This document shows, in pieces, positions 20,615 through 33,374 of a stretch of 64,000 nucleotides of DNA. The stretch comes from Dryas octopetala (taxonomy: Eukaryota; Streptophyta; Magnoliopsida; Rosales; Rosaceae). The notes below the pieces were generated by a model that was not told the DNA's origin, made no database searches, and saw nothing but the letters and a program-made list of their open reading frames with translations. A program made the translations under genes and the position numbers. The DNA is taken from positions 15,130,164-15,194,163 of the forward strand of contig OY992834.1 in assembly GCA_963921425.1 (NCBI GenBank). Direction: 5' to 3'. Positions within the stretch are counted from its first letter, which is position 1, and the number at the start of each line of letters is the position of its first letter.

Positions 20615-23600
20615 TTGCCGAAACGGTGCGTATTGGGTGCTTTATGTCCATTATTTTCTTATTCTTTTTGCAGTGCTTACGAATATTTATTGGGCAGTCT
20701 CTTTTCTTGAAATGGGTTTCTTGTGAATTCGAAATACTGGTGCTATTGAAGAGAATTTGATGCTGAGGAAATTGCAAAATGCTTATTGGGAAATGGAAAT
20801 CTTGATAATTCTTAGAAACTAGTTCAGAGTAGGAGAAGTTTGGGCTGTGAGGGGCAGAGATTTGAAGATGTAAAAGATGCTAATATGGGTGAAATTATAC
20901 AATATGTCTTGGTAGTTACAATATGTTTACCTGGCATTTTCTTTTTCTGAAATGGGTTTCATATGAATTCGAAACACTAGTGCTGTGGAAGAGAATTCAA
21001 TGTTGAGAAATGACGAAATGATTAATTGGGAATGAAAATCTTGATAATTCTTTACCAAACAATAAATCTTTAATTTCTAATTTAGAGGAATAGAAGTATG
21101 GGCTATAAGGGGCAGAGAGTTGAAGATGTCAAAGATGCCAATATGGGTTGTGGAAGAGCTTCGGCCTCTTGGCTAGTGTAATGGGGTTTCTTTGAATGTT
21201 GATAGTCATACATCTTAATTGAGCATTGCTCTCTTTTTTGCAAGACTATGTCTTTTAAGTTTGACCATGCATTGCCCGTCTAATTTTATGTTAGTTTGCT
21301 TAAGTATAAGCACTTTCCTTGTTAATTCTTATTCTTGTAAGAGGAAATTGGGGTTTGGCCATCATGGTATCAGTTACCCTGAAATCTAAGGATTTGGGCA
21401 CTTTACATGCTTAGATGTTGGCCGCAATGTCTAAAGGATGTCTACTCTGGCCATCTTAGAATTGTGATACTTCCATCACCATCTCTAGAAATCTGTTGTA
21501 GTAACTCAGTAGCTTGTTAAAACAATAGAGGAGGAAAATGGTAGATGGTAAACTTTTTGCAGAAGGTACTTTTGAAACAATGGAAAGGCCAAAGGGCTTC
21601 TAGTCTCAAGGGCACTAGAATTGGAAATTCTTATTGAATTATCCAGAGGAGTTTAATTCTATTGATTTTGAGAAAGAGGGCACCCACTGACTCGAAGTTT
21701 CTGGATTTTCAATATCTAATATTTACAGAAAACATAGCAAATTGGTGGCTTTTGAAATGAAATGCAATTTATCGGCCCACCTTAGGGTAGCAGGTAAGGT
21801 GACCTGGCCTTTTTCTTGATAAATATTGTTGATTGGGTATTAGGGGAACTGACTGACCTAACAAAATGAACTAAGGTGATGTATTCGGTGTTAAATTTCA
21901 AGAGAGGTATATTGTGCGTAGAGGAAACAGAAAGTTTGACAAGTTAATTTGTCTATGCAATGATTCAGGGTGGAGCCTTTTGCAAAATAAATTCATTGTT
22001 TACTAGTAAAAATTTTGTTTTCTAGAATCATTGTAATGTTAAGACTACTCAAAGCTCATTTAGGAATGAAGTAATTCTTCTCTCTTTTTTTTTTTTCTTT
22101 CTTTTGTTTGTGCCTTACTGAGAAGTCTCTGGAATCAGGCAATGGCTTATAATGCTATGAAGGCTAATGTGCCTTGGGTGCTGTTGGATGACTTCGGTTT
22201 GGTCACACTTGTTTTTATTTTTTTCATAGATAAGTTATTGAAAGTAGAAATCTTTTATCCTCTGGTGGTTGCTCTTCCGCAAATAAAATCTTTAGGTAGA
22301 TGATTTGCAATTCTGTTAATTAAGCAGGTTATGTGGATATAGAGTCATGAGTTTCTTTGGCTAGTGTTTTGAAATGCTCATGTTTATCCATGTGGCAGGA
22401 GAAGCATGGATGCATAAGAATATGTCTTAACATGTGTATGCTGTCTTTCAAGAAATAGTGGTAGGCATCAGGTATATGCTAAGCAATATTGATAGACTCA
22501 GAGGTACAAGTTTGGTCTATGGTACAGTTCAGTCCGTTGGTTTATTTTGGTCTTGTTATTTTGCAGTTTTATCAATTTGGTTTATGTATTTGATTTATTC
22601 TTGGCCCTTCTGTTGAGTAATTTCTTATATATTCAAACTAAAATTTTTTAGTTAAACAGTTGGAATTAACAACCAAGCCTTTTGTTTCTCTTTGTTTTAC
22701 CTAGAGTGTGTGTTTTATTTAGTAGTTGATTTTACTTAACATAAAGGTTTCTCAATGAGATTACCTTTTTCTGATGATTCTTATATAGAAAATTGTTGTG
22801 AAAGTAATTTTCTCACTCCCTTTCAGCTGCTGATGAGACTGCAAAATTGAGTAAAAGTTGATATGTTGCTATGCTACCTTGTGGTAATTGACAAATTGCT
22901 CATCCCTCCCAACTTCGGTTATAGGAAAAAGCCTTAAGAGTTGTTGAAGTTGAATAAAAGTTTCTTGGATATGATTTGAAAGATGAGCTTATTTTTGTAT
23001 GATTAGATGATATATAATATTGCAGTACTTATTGTGTTGAGATGAAAATGTTTGACCACAGTGAACAGTTAACCCATTGTGCCAAATGAATGAGTTATGT
23101 CAGGCATGGCCTCTTGAGGATATTTAATCCTCCTTGGGATTTATAGGAAGAGAAGCTATTGGTTTACAAATATACATCAAATTTGTCTCGGTATAGATCG
23201 TTTATAAAATATGTTTGTATTCCAGCCATCCCTCACAAGCAAATCACAATTTGATAAGTGTTCACTTTTCTTTTCTTTTCCTTTTTTTTTTTTTTTCTTT
23301 ATTTGTTTTTTCATTCTTCTTTGTAGGTGAACATGTGCCATTGCTTGTAAATTCACTTGTTGAACATGAATCTCAACTTAGAAAATATAAAACAGCGTAG
23401 ACCATATTATGGAAACCGCAAGTTGGCAAAACTTTGTAAGTTATTTTCCTCTTCCAAGCATCTAAGCCAACAAATGAACAAATTGAGGATTCTTGGCTCC
23501 TCGAACATCTTGTGGGCAACTTTAATTTCACAATTCTCAGCAAGAAATTAAGTCCTGCTCTTTTAACTCAAGTCAATCTAAAATGTAGGGATATATAGTG

Positions 23601-24300
23601 ATTACAGCTTAGTGATTTTTTTGGGTTTTTTACCTAGAAAGCCAAAATAAAAAAGATTCTTAAGCTCAAAACCAGCTAGCCCAAAAGTTTAGCTAGGGCT
23701 AAATTTTAAAAGACCGTTATTGTTTACTGTGCATTATTCACGCAAACTGTTCACACCCAAATTTTTTTTTTTTTGGGGTTGCGGCACTGGTGGTGCCCCG
23801 GTGACAATGTGGCTGAGAGCGGTGAGGAGGGAGTGAATTGATTGCTGGTTATTTTGGGTTTTTTTTTTTCAATTTTTAATTTTAGTTTTATTAAAGGGTA
23901 AGTTGGAGATTTTCAAATTGGAAGGTGTAAAGAGCAATTAGGTGGCCAGGTGGGTATGTTTAGAAATTATTTTTTTTTGGGTCAAAATATTTAAAATTTC
24001 TTGAACCAACACATATGGTCCTTTAATATTACTCGTGCCAAATTGCGAAATCATTACAGTACAAATTTGCATCTCTCTCTCCCTCTAACAGCACAAATTG
24101 CATTTACATGATACTATACCAAAAATGTATGAATTACAAATATCTAAATTTCAGACATACAAATTGGGAGAAAAATCACCTTATCTATTCTATATTTCTA
24201 TACCTGTTAATTGACATTTAAAAAAAAAAAAAAAAAAACCCGAAATAATTTTCTTTCCCAAAAAGTTGAGTCAAAGCGTTAGAAGAGTCCACAGCCACTA
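20615..24300. other. Gene-free spacer
   Basis: About 3.7 kb without a supported exon. The first part is presumably the 3' untranslated region of rps14. There are poly-T tracts (22087-22100, 23282-23297) and a poly-A run near 24220. Two stretches near 20700-20800 and 20945-21050 resemble each other (AAATGGGTTTC.T, TGAATTCGAAA.ACT), a hint of a diverged local duplication. Short frames such as 22434-22616 have no features of a protein. Confidence 0.45.
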
Positions 24301-24771
24301 TTAGAGAAGCGTAATGAGAATGAAAAGAAGAACAGCAGCAATGAAGGAATACTTAACAGCAGCAACGAGTATAGCCAATGCGATGATCACCAGCTGCCAC
24401 AGCACCTGCACGCTCGCCCACGTCAGCAGCCCCGTCAATCCGACGGCCAAGATGTTGTTCGGATCCGGGTCCAGTAGCAGATCGCCCCATCTGATGTTCC
24501 CGAATACGGGCCCTTGATTCTTCCTCAAATCATCGCCGCCGTCGGACCCAATTCCTTGTTCTTCTCTGTCTTTCACTTCTTCCCTCTCCTTCAAATCCGG
24601 GTTCAACCCATTGTTGTTGCTCGCAAGTAGTACGAATCTTTCGGGTCTTCTTGGGATTCGGGATCCGGTTTTGAGGAGTGGAGAGGAGGAGAAATTGATG
24701 GGTAGAGGTCTTGAGGTTGAAGTTAGAGGAGGTGGGATTGGAGGGTGTGAGAGAGCAGTGAGCCCTAACAT
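24301..24771 (-). CDS. Small predicted plastid membrane protein
   Basis: A single-exon gene of 156 residues. The first 45 residues are rich in Ser, Pro, Thr and Arg and poor in acid (MLGLTALSHPPIPPPLTSTS...), typical of a chloroplast transit peptide. A charged linker (KEREEVKDREEQG) and a conserved-looking GPVFGNIRWGDLLLDPDPNN segment follow. The C terminus (about 108-156) is strongly hydrophobic and fits two transmembrane helices. Plants have an uncharacterised plastid protein of this plan; I do not know a function. GC-rich coding DNA in AT-rich surroundings supports a real gene. No intron is needed. ATG at 24771-24769 is the first in frame. Confidence 0.7.
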   Translation of the reverse strand: MLGLTALSHPPIPPPLTSTSRPLPINFSSSPLLKTGSRIPRRPERFVLLASNNNGLNPDLKEREEVKDREEQGIGSDGGDDLRKNQGPVFGNIRWGDLLLDPDPNNILAVGLTGLLTWASVQVLWQLVIIALAILVAAVKYSFIAAVLLFILITLL

Positions 24772-26599
24772 ATTTTCCTGCTCATTAAAATTTTCTAGGA
24801 AAAGGAAAATGGGATGTTTAAATTCAAGGCTTCAAGGCTTCAAGCCGATTTAATTTTTGTTTTTCTCCAATTTCGATTAGAAAAGATGGCCCGGGTTGTG
24901 AGTCGATTCTGGGCCGTCTGGGTTTGTATTCTGGGTTGGGGTTGACATTTGTTAAGTTGGGCTTGGACCCGGAAATCTTTTTTGGTGGAGGACAATAAAG
25001 AGAAATTATTTTGTAAATGATACACAATCACTTGTATAACCAATTTATGTGATATAATATAGTTGGATGTTATTAATGTTATATCTTAGAAATATAAATA
25101 TGTCGTCTAACAATTTTTTTACATGTTAGATTGGTTACACCACGTATCAGTATATCGGTTATACTCAATAATTTTTCCAAAATTAGATATGAAGTAAAAA
25201 TGTGATTTTTTTTTTATTTCCACAAAAAGAAATAATTTACTTTACCTTAACAATAAAGTGGGGCGTTTATGTTGGTTTATGAATTTTTTAAATGTTTATA
25301 TAAGAAAAGCACATGTATAATATATATTTATAAGGCTTTTTTATCACAAATAGTTCCTCAACTTTCACTTAAATATCAATTTGGTCATTAATGTGCATTT
25401 TCACTTAATGTGGTCCTCCATCTTTACTCATGCACATTAATGTTGTCCTTTTGTTGTATTTCGTCCGAATTTTCGTAAAAAATTGTCATGTATAGTGTAT
25501 GTGACCTTTTCTTAGGGCAAAAATTGTCAGTATATATATAGAGCTTTCGACATTAATATAAAAATTCATTGTTCAATGTTCTAATTTAAGTTTGAAACTT
25601 TGTCATTTACATTTTTTGAAATTTAATTTATGTTTGAAATGAAATTATGTTTTTACCTTTCATTTCAAATTCAATACTGTGGTGACCTGAATTTTTGGAA
25701 GAAATGAAAAAGAGAATTTTCTTTTACTAAGTGGGACCCACTAGCTGAGTGATACTGACGCAACGTAGATGATGAATCACAACACACACACAAACCTTAG
25801 ACTTGTTGATTCTCTAGATTGAGAATACCAAGAACAAAGGGCCTATAACCTTGTTGATCCAAACGAGTTCCAAGTTGATAGAAAGGTTTCGAAAGAAACT
25901 TCAAATTTTCTTTAATCAGATTAATTGCCCATTATATCTCCTGAAAACGTCTAAATATCATACAGCCTTAATAACTCCCTAAGAGCCATAAATGGTATAT
26001 TTAACAACCAAAATAAATATTAAAAATAATAAAAAAAACAATTAAAAATACAAAGAAACTGCAGAAAAACTTTAAACGCAATTTTGGCCTAGCAAACGGC
26101 CTTATTTGGCCAAAATCCATCTTCGCTCAGTACTTATGGTTGTGACTTGGATTTGCCTAGTCGTTCCCTTTCCGAAAAAGTATGGTGCATAAAAATCGGA
26201 CTTCGGAACCCTAATGGGCAGATTTGCGCCTGTCACTCTGGAGCCAATAGACATGCGTGCTGCATCAGATACGTACTTTGTACCGGAGTTTTAGTATTTT
26301 TTTATTTTTTTTACATTGGAGGGAATCAAATTCTAGACCTACCATAATCCTAACCAGTTACATTTGAGGGAATCGAACCCTGAACTTAGCCTAAACCTAA
26401 CCCTTACCTCATCCAGTCTCACCACTAGCTTGGACTAATCTCAACGCTTAAAGTTTTAATTATTTGGGTAAGAGGTGATGTAGAATTGGATATTTAGGTA
26501 TTAGCCAATTAAAATAAGTTTATTATTATTGAATTACTAAGGCTTTTGTTTTTTCATTAGGGCCGGTGTATTTTATTTGATCAATTAGAGTACTCTAAA
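24772..26599. other. Intergenic repeats, not classified
   Basis: No gene is seen. About 25334-25470 (ATCACAAATAGTTCCTCAAC and following) looks like one arm of a terminal-inverted-repeat element, but the other arm was not found. About 25680-26300 has a degraded repeat look. I cannot classify either. Confidence 0.3.
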
Positions 26600-26724
26600 G
26601 AGAAAAACTTACATGTAACGGATGTATACACTCACTTGCTTACAATATGTCCTTACATGCTAGTTATGTAACCATTAATTGTGAGAAAGTGGGTGTATAC
26701 ACCTATTACATGTAAGTTTTTCTC
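26600..26724. mobile_element. 125-bp foldback MITE
   Basis: The 38-bp arms GAGAAAAACTTACATGTAA... (26600-26637) and its reverse complement (26687-26724) match at nearly all positions, with only about 50 bp between them. This is a compact hairpin MITE. It has no coding capacity and no clear target duplication. Confidence 0.75.
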
Positions 26725-28518
26725 GAATCCAAAACTTTCTTCTATTAGTTAAACGGTGTGATAATTGGAGGAAGCTTCGTAGAGCCTTGTGTCACATTTT
26801 TTCATTCTTATCACTATGAAGAGCTAACTAATGAAGCTCTAAATTAATTAAGTAATAAGCTGATGGTAATATTTATTTATAGGGCACGTGTTGGTGGGTT
26901 AGTATTTTATAGCATTATTATACAACTCTTTTAGCCTGAGGTGTGTTTGTTTTAGCTATTATAAAGAGACCTCCACCTTGCCCATGCGATGCCGTAAAGA
27001 TATGAAGGAAGAGATACTCTTCTCTTGATATGTTTTCTGGGTAAGTGGAGATCAGATGAGAGAGAGAGAGAGAGGTTGTGGCGGGATGTGAGGTTGAAGA
27101 AGTCCTCTTTTGATCTATTGGGGTGTCGTCGTGTCGATCGAGTTGCTATATATTCAAGGAGTAGATTGATGTCTGGCTTCTCACAATTCCTTTTGTTGCC
27201 TAATACAGCTTTCCTTATTTGTTACTAAATTATTAAATGAGCTATTTAATTAAGACTTGGGTTATATATATATATATAATCTTGTACTTTAGATGGGTGT
27301 TATCGAATGAAAAGATCTATAGATAGTTTTGGCTAGCTTCCTCCGCTTAACCTTTATCCGAATATAACCGAACAGATCGAAACTCTACAGATTATATGTA
27401 TTAATTTGTATATGTTTTTTTCTCTATTATAAGAGTGGTAACGAAATTGGTCGGGGAAATAGGGTTAAGGTGTAAAGGGACAATTGGTCTATTGGGGTAC
27501 AAAGCTCCATTGTTGGACGAGCTTGGGAAGATCGTAAATAATCTCAACAATATGTGGCACAAGTTAATGGTAGATCCACCATTAAATGGGGAGCTATATA
27601 TGCTGGAGAGATGATGAGTTTTGGTTTTTTAAATATTTTTAGTGTATATTGTTTATTGTATTTCCTAAATAAAATTTTCGGTTCTGGTAATTTATATTGT
27701 ACAATTGCCAGGGAAGCATTTTAGATGGAAATTTTAACATAGACGAAAATGATCGTACTAAGAAACTAACATGTAAAAGTTAGAGAATATTAGAATTTAG
27801 AAAACAAATTAAAAGACCAAAATGAGAAATAGAAAATTCAGGAACCATGGCTATAATTAACCCTAAAATTATTAGTAACTTTCTCAAAAACTAATGGTAA
27901 GAAAATTAAATACTTGCACTGTTGCACATATTGAGTTTGACAACAATCACTACTGTTTGCTAGCTAGCATCTTGTAGAATGAAATTGAGTTTTGGTGGGA
28001 CTGGTCCCAGAAAGGAAAAGCTTTAATTAGTTTACTCTTTTCTATTCACCAAAACAAAAAGCATTTTTGTCTTTTAATTGTGATATATGAGAAATTGAGA
28101 ACTATATCCAATGATGAGTTTGGAACTCTGGAAAGACCAAGAGGTCTCTGTTTGGTTCTCTTGGAAACACAGTAATCCTATCAGGTCTTATTTATCAAAC
28201 TCGTCCGTACAAAAGCTGAGTGATAAGCAGTGATGTACAGCTGTGGGAGAAGGCCCCACAATCCTTTTTAGGCAAAGACAAAATCCAAATACTCATACGC
28301 ATCCATATCAGGCTTCAACAAACCACTTTAATTTGCAGCTGGTTTGCTTTATTTGATTTGTTCAAATACAGAGTCTAACTTCAATTATTTAGATGTGGGG
28401 TCTTGCCATGTGAGCAGTGAAGTCTAAGTGAGTGTTCAATGGAGAGCAAAATTGTAAAGGGTACAAAGCAGAGTGAAGTAGAAAAGAGTTTGAGAGCTTG
28501 CATTGGGTGTAGCAAGAC
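26725..28518. other. Intergenic, no gene seen
   Basis: A TATTATAAAGAG motif near 26958 followed by a GA repeat (27058-27073) could be a promoter, but no coding exon follows. An AT microsatellite lies at 27267-27278. Confidence 0.35.
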
Positions 28519-29244
28519 TTAGGCCTTCCACAATGGTGAGCTTGAGCTTGAGAGTGAGAGTGTGAGGAAACTCTAAATTTGTCTACAGTAGGCCGGAGGT
28601 ATGAGAGTGAGGGTGAGTGAGAGTGAAAGTTGAGAGCTAGAAGAGGGTCCGGCTGAGAGTGAGAGTGTGTGAGTTTTTTATTTAAGTGGGCCTCACCGAA
28701 TTCGAAAAGACCATAAAGAGCTTCAGCACATATCAAAAAGCTACATGTGAGTCCGGAATTATGAAAAAAGGCAGGGGCAATTCGGTACATGCGGAGGGAG
28801 AGAAAAAAGTGGCCAACAAGCCACTGTTCACCGCAGCAGCTGTCTGCCACTCGCCTGGACACGCGCCTGCTTCACACGTTCGGCCATGATCTTCCGCCCG
28901 TTGCTGATCAACAGTCTCCATTAAAGCACAATTTCATTTTAAAAAAAAAATCTAAGCCAGCAACACGTGGCAGCGTCTGGAGGCTCAGATTAAGGTAGCC
29001 GTTGGAGATCAACGGCTACAATTAATTGACCGTTATAATGCAATTAAAAATACAAAAAAATTACAAAAAATATTTGAAAAAATATTTAAAAATTCTGAAA
29101 AATTTATAACAGCTATTTCATCAATTTTCTTATAAATTGAGCATTCACACCTCATTTTTTCACACATCTATCTATTTAATTCATTCATTTTATCAATCTA
29201 TTCAAATCATCTCACTTTTCCTAGAAAATTCTTTTTTCCCAATC

Positions 29245-30128
29245 ATGGAAAATGCAAAGAGAAAGAATTGGTCCAATGAAAAAGAGGTAGCGCTTGTTGA
29301 AGCTTGGATAGAAAATTCGGAAGATTGTGAAATTGGATCCAATCAAAGAAACATGGAATTTTGGAATAAAGTGTACGATCAATTTATTCGGAGATATCCT
29401 CTCGCCGTGAGGAATGGGCAAAAAATTGAGGCGGTCATGGCTCACTTCAAGAAAATAGGGCAAGCCACCTCGAAATATCATAAATGTATCTTGGCGGCCG
29501 AACGATCACGCACTAGCGGGCAAAATCAAATTGATACGGTGAGTTTTGCTAGTTAAACTCAAATGTTTGTGATAATTAAATTTAAATATTTGAGTACCAT
29601 TTATAATTCATTAATTTGTTTTCATATTACTATGTGAGCTTTGCCAACGCACGATACCAAGCAACAAACTTGGGAAACCGTCCTTTTGCTTGGCACCATT
29701 GTTTTGCTAAGATGCAACACTTTGTGAAGTGACAACATGCACAAACCGACACCCCCACTGATGCCGATACCGAAACTGAAGCGGTTCAATTGAGCGCGGA
29801 TGAGGATGCCCCGGCCTTTCAACCACTTAGTGGTAGTCGCCCGAGGCCAACTGGCAGAAACAACTCCAAGAGGGCCAAACAAGTCGATACTAACGATGAT
29901 GACCTTGCCGATAGTATCAAGTTTCTTTGCCAAGGGCAGAAGGACATAGTTGCTTCACGCGACCGATTGATCAAAGAGCACACCGATTTTAAACAAAAGC
30001 AGCAAGATTATGAGGTCATGGGCAAGGACCTCACCACCATGCATGGAGAATAACGAGCGTTTTGGGAGGCACGACAACGTGAAATTTTGGCGAGGTGGAA
30101 TGCAAGTGCTGTTAACGAGACCAATTAG
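29245..30128 (+). pseudogene. Harbinger ORF1, Myb/SANT-like protein
   Basis: Exon 1 (29245-29538, 98 codons) begins MENAKRKNWSNEKEVALVEAW and contains a Myb/SANT-like (trihelix-like) DNA-binding domain (W...EVALVEAW, FWNKVYDQF, GQKIEAVMAHFKKI). It ends at a GT donor. Exon 2 starts about 29640 (NARYQATNLGNRPFAW) and ends at TAG 30126-30128 after a charged coiled-coil-like tail. The partner protein helps the Harbinger transposase bind DNA and enter the nucleus. It is broken by TGA at 29730-29732 (probably a former Trp) and TAA at 30051-30053. Similar host annotations call this family glutathione S-transferase T3-like, a misnomer. Confidence 0.75.
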
Positions 30129-30289
30129 GGCACATCAAGCTCGGGAGGGTACTTCCCCAACACTGACTTTTCACAATATGATTGATGTGTCATTGTTTTT
30201 CCAACTATGTTTGTCGTGTACTTTATGTATGCATTTTATTATGAATTAAAATAAAATACCATTTTATTAAATATGTCTCGGATTCCTTT

Positions 30290-30440
30290 ACTTTTCCAAG
30301 ATGATAAGATAGCCTATTATGACTGATGATAAGATTATGATTCGTTTAACTTTCCAAGATGATAAGATTCTGATTCGTTTAACTTTCCAAGATGATAAGA
30401 TTCTGATTCGTTTAACTGTCCAAGATGATAAGATTCTGAT
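30290..30440. repeat. 33-bp tandem repeat between Harbinger genes
   Basis: CCAAGATGATAAGAT recurs about four times from 30296 to 30434. The last copies are spaced 33 bp apart and share GATTCGTTTAAC. It lies upstream of a TATA-like CTATAAATT (30463-30471) and so in the likely promoter of the transposase gene. Confidence 0.75.
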
Positions 30441-30543
30441 TCGTTACATTATCACACCTAGTCTATAAATTTCACCATGTAGTGCCTTCACCAATTCACC
30501 CTGTTTAGTAATCGCAGAAAATTCGTTTACACTCTACTTCAGG

Positions 30544-31919
30544 ATGTCTACCCCCAACGATTATGATTCAGATGAAGAAATGTTTCAGGCACAACTAGGC
30601 ATGTACGATAACCAGCTCGCAAATATGACGGCGTGTGCCATGGCTGCTTACCGACGACATACACAACGAAGTCAAAGAAGGCCAATACATGAAGGCACAT
30701 CCCAACCACGACGATATATCCCTCGAGACCGACAACTAGGTCATGGTCTTATTATGAGCAACTATTTCGACCCTGGAGCAAGATATACTGAAGAGATGTT
30801 CCGACGACGCTATCAGATGAAGAAATCAGTGTTCCTAAAGATGATGCAAGATGTGTGCAACAAAGATGTCTACTTCCAACAAAGACAAGAGGCTGCTAGA
30901 AGATGGGGCTGCATGCCAGAGCAAAAGCTGACTTCGGTCATGAGAATGCTCTCCGCTGGGTACTCGGCTGATGCCCCAGACGAGGGCTTCCAAATTGCCC
31001 AAACCACAGTGCTGGAGTCATTCAAAAAGTTCATAAGAGTTATTCCGGAGGTGTACGGAGCGGAATACCTCCGCACACCAACAGTGGCTGATCTCCAACG
31101 GCTATTGCGTAAGGCTAAAAAAAGAGGATTCCCAGGTATGCTAGGTAGTCTAGATTGCATGCATTGGGAATAGAAAAATTGTCCAGTAGGACAACAAGAG
31201 GCATATCAATGCCATTATCACACCCCAATAGTGATATTAAAGGCAGTTGCCGGGTACGACACATGGATTTGGCATGCCAATTTTGGTTTTCCAGGGAGCA
31301 ACAATGACATCAACGTATTGGATGGCTCACACCTTTTTGATGATGAGGAGCAAATGCGAAACCATCAGATCAAGTATAAGGTTAATGGCAATGACTACAC
31401 AATGGGGTATTATCTAGTGGACCGGATCTATCCCAAATGGGCCACGCTTATACAAACAATAACGAATCCAGTAGGAGAGGCAAGTCAGCTATTTGCAAGA
31501 TATCAAGAGTCCTACCGGAAAGATGTCGAGAGGGCGTTCGGGATTCTAAGGACTAGATGAGAGATTCTAAAAAAGCCCGCCAGAGGATGGAAAGCCAATG
31601 ATCTGAGCTATATTATGAAGACATGCATAATTTTGCACAACATGATCATTGAGGACGAACGTCAGAGAACGAGGACGATGAATCGGACGATAATATTGAC
31701 CACGTTCAGGAAAGGATCTCCCGGGCTGTGGCACGGTATGACACTGAACCATATGATGGAGGCCAAAGTTATCAGCCAATTCTTTTAGAGCAACGACTTT
31801 CCCGGGTTAGGTTGATACGGTCAACAGCACTCCACCAGCAACTGAAGAATGATTTGGTCCAGCACCTTTGGACGCGAGAAGGAAGTAGTGGCCAAGCACG
31901 ACGCCAACGCCGGCAATGA
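30544..31919 (+). pseudogene. HARBI1-like DDE transposase of Harbinger element
   Basis: The frame from ATG 30544 encodes an acidic and helix-rich N terminus, then a DDE_4 nuclease domain. The catalytic triad is present: D204 (GSLDCMHW), D255 (SNNDINVL) and E329 (KDVERAFG). It would excise and insert the element at TTA/TAA. It is inactivated by TAG at 31171-31173 (the W of HWEW) and TGA at 31558-31560 (another expected Trp), both explained by single G-to-A changes. A 1-nt frameshift lies near 31655; after it the C terminus continues in another frame (EDDESDDNIDHVQERISRAV...) to TGA at 31917-31919. Confidence 0.85.
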
Positions 31920-32705
31920 AGGCCGAAATGTTGAAGATGTCTCCAATACCATTGTATGTTTGTGTGTGTTTGTGTTTGTGGTTGTCGTTTTGTGTTTGTC
32001 TGTGTTTGTTTTTTGTTTTATTTGTTTATGTTTATTTTTATTTGTTTGTGTTTGTCTTAAATTTTATTGTTTTATGTTGGTGAAATGAAATAAAGGTATT
32101 GTTTTCTTGTTTTATGTTGGTGAAATGAAATAAAGGTATTAAAATAAAGATATTGGTGGAGACAAAATATAGAATTTATATTTTAGGTAATAAAATTATA
32201 AATCCAAATATAGTCAATATTGACCTTATATTAAAGATCTCTTTAAAATAAAACTAATGGTATAATTTTTATAAATATTTAAGCTATAAATTATAACTTA
32301 ACTATAACTTAATCTAACTTAGGCTTAATTTAATTATATACAATTACATTACTCTCAGCTCTTACTCTCAACACCACTGTAGTTTCAGCACATATCACTC
32401 TCACTCTCAGGACAAAAAATCACTTTTCAGGCTATGTCTTACTCTCACTCTCACTCTCACTCTCATCACTGTGGATGGCCTTAGGATCCGCGATGTTATG
32501 AGTTTGTGAGGCTGAGAATTACAAATATTTCTACCATAGTTTTGGTACTATTTATGTGTACCACCTCTTTACTAAAAGACATCTACGTACTAGTATAAAA
32601 ACTATGATATACTTGACATATTTCATTATAATTTGGCTGCTGGCAGTGGATTTTCAATCTCACCCTTTTATGAATGTACGTGGCCAAGTTTATTGAACCT
32701 AGTAA

Positions 32706-33374
32706 GGGCCAGTTTGCTATTGCTATGAGAAAAAACAGATGTGAAGTAAAGTCAGCTGTAAAGTAAAGCAGTTGAGTGTTTGGTAAACTATGTTTTCAAA
32801 AGTGCTGTGAGTGCAAAAAACAGTATCAAAGTGTTTGGTAAATGTTAATATAAAAATGTTGTGACTGTGTATAATTACTAAAATGGACATGATACTGAAA
32901 GTGCATTTCACTTATTTGTTTCGTAAAAATAATATGTTTTTTTACTTTTTTTTGAAATTTTTGACTGCAAATTTGTATTAGCATTAATTTTTCTAAGAAC
33001 AACAAAATAAGTATGCTTATTATTTTTTTAGGTATATTATAATTTTAATCATATAAATAAAATATCATAATTAATTATCACAATATAAAATATAATTAAC
33101 AATGGACATATTTTTTAATTTAAAATAAACAAATAAAAATTATAGAAATCAATGAGGGTATTATTGATAACATAAAATATTCATTGTTGCTGTGAGTCAC
33201 TGCAGCTTTCAAAAGTACCTAGAAACCTGCTTTCTGTTTTTGTTGTGGGGAGTTGAGAATTGTAGGGAAAAACAGTTTTTTATTTTTTTACCAAACACCA
33301 AAACTGCTGTAGGTGATTGAGAATTGTCATCCACAGCAACTTTTGGATCCTCCACCGCAATCCCAAACGGGGCC
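32706..33374. mobile_element. Tourist-like MITE, 669 bp
   Basis: The left end GGGCCAGTTTGCTATTGC and the reverse complement of the right end, GGCCCCGTTTGGGATTGC, match imperfectly (about 16 of 22 positions). TAA flanks both ends (32703-32705, 33375-33377). The inside is AT-rich with CTGTGAGT-type repeats and no coding capacity. It fits a PIF/Harbinger-derived MITE; hAT is the alternative. Confidence 0.6.

Larger units (their letters stand above)
28522..32480 (+). mobile_element. PIF/Harbinger transposon, full length, inactive
   Basis: The left end GGCCTTCCACAATGGTGAG and the right end (reverse complement GGCCATCCACAGTGATGAG) form terminal inverted repeats flanked by TTA on both sides (28519-28521 and 32481-32483). 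A 3-bp TTA/TAA duplication is the signature of PIF/Harbinger insertion. Both subterminal regions carry GAGTGAGAGTG repeats in inverted orientation. The 3,959-bp element holds the two expected genes in one orientation: a Myb-like ORF1 and a HARBI1-type transposase. Both have stop codons, so the element is non-autonomous now but could perhaps still be moved in trans. Confidence 0.9.

Noticed and set aside
20280..20726. 148-codon frame over rps14
   Set aside because: Out of frame with the conserved uS14 protein; Arg/Ser-rich composition is a by-product of GC-rich codons.
26940..27230. Possible microRNA or small gene near a TATA-like box
   Set aside because: No convincing hairpin with a known mature sequence, and the 67-codon frame has no features.
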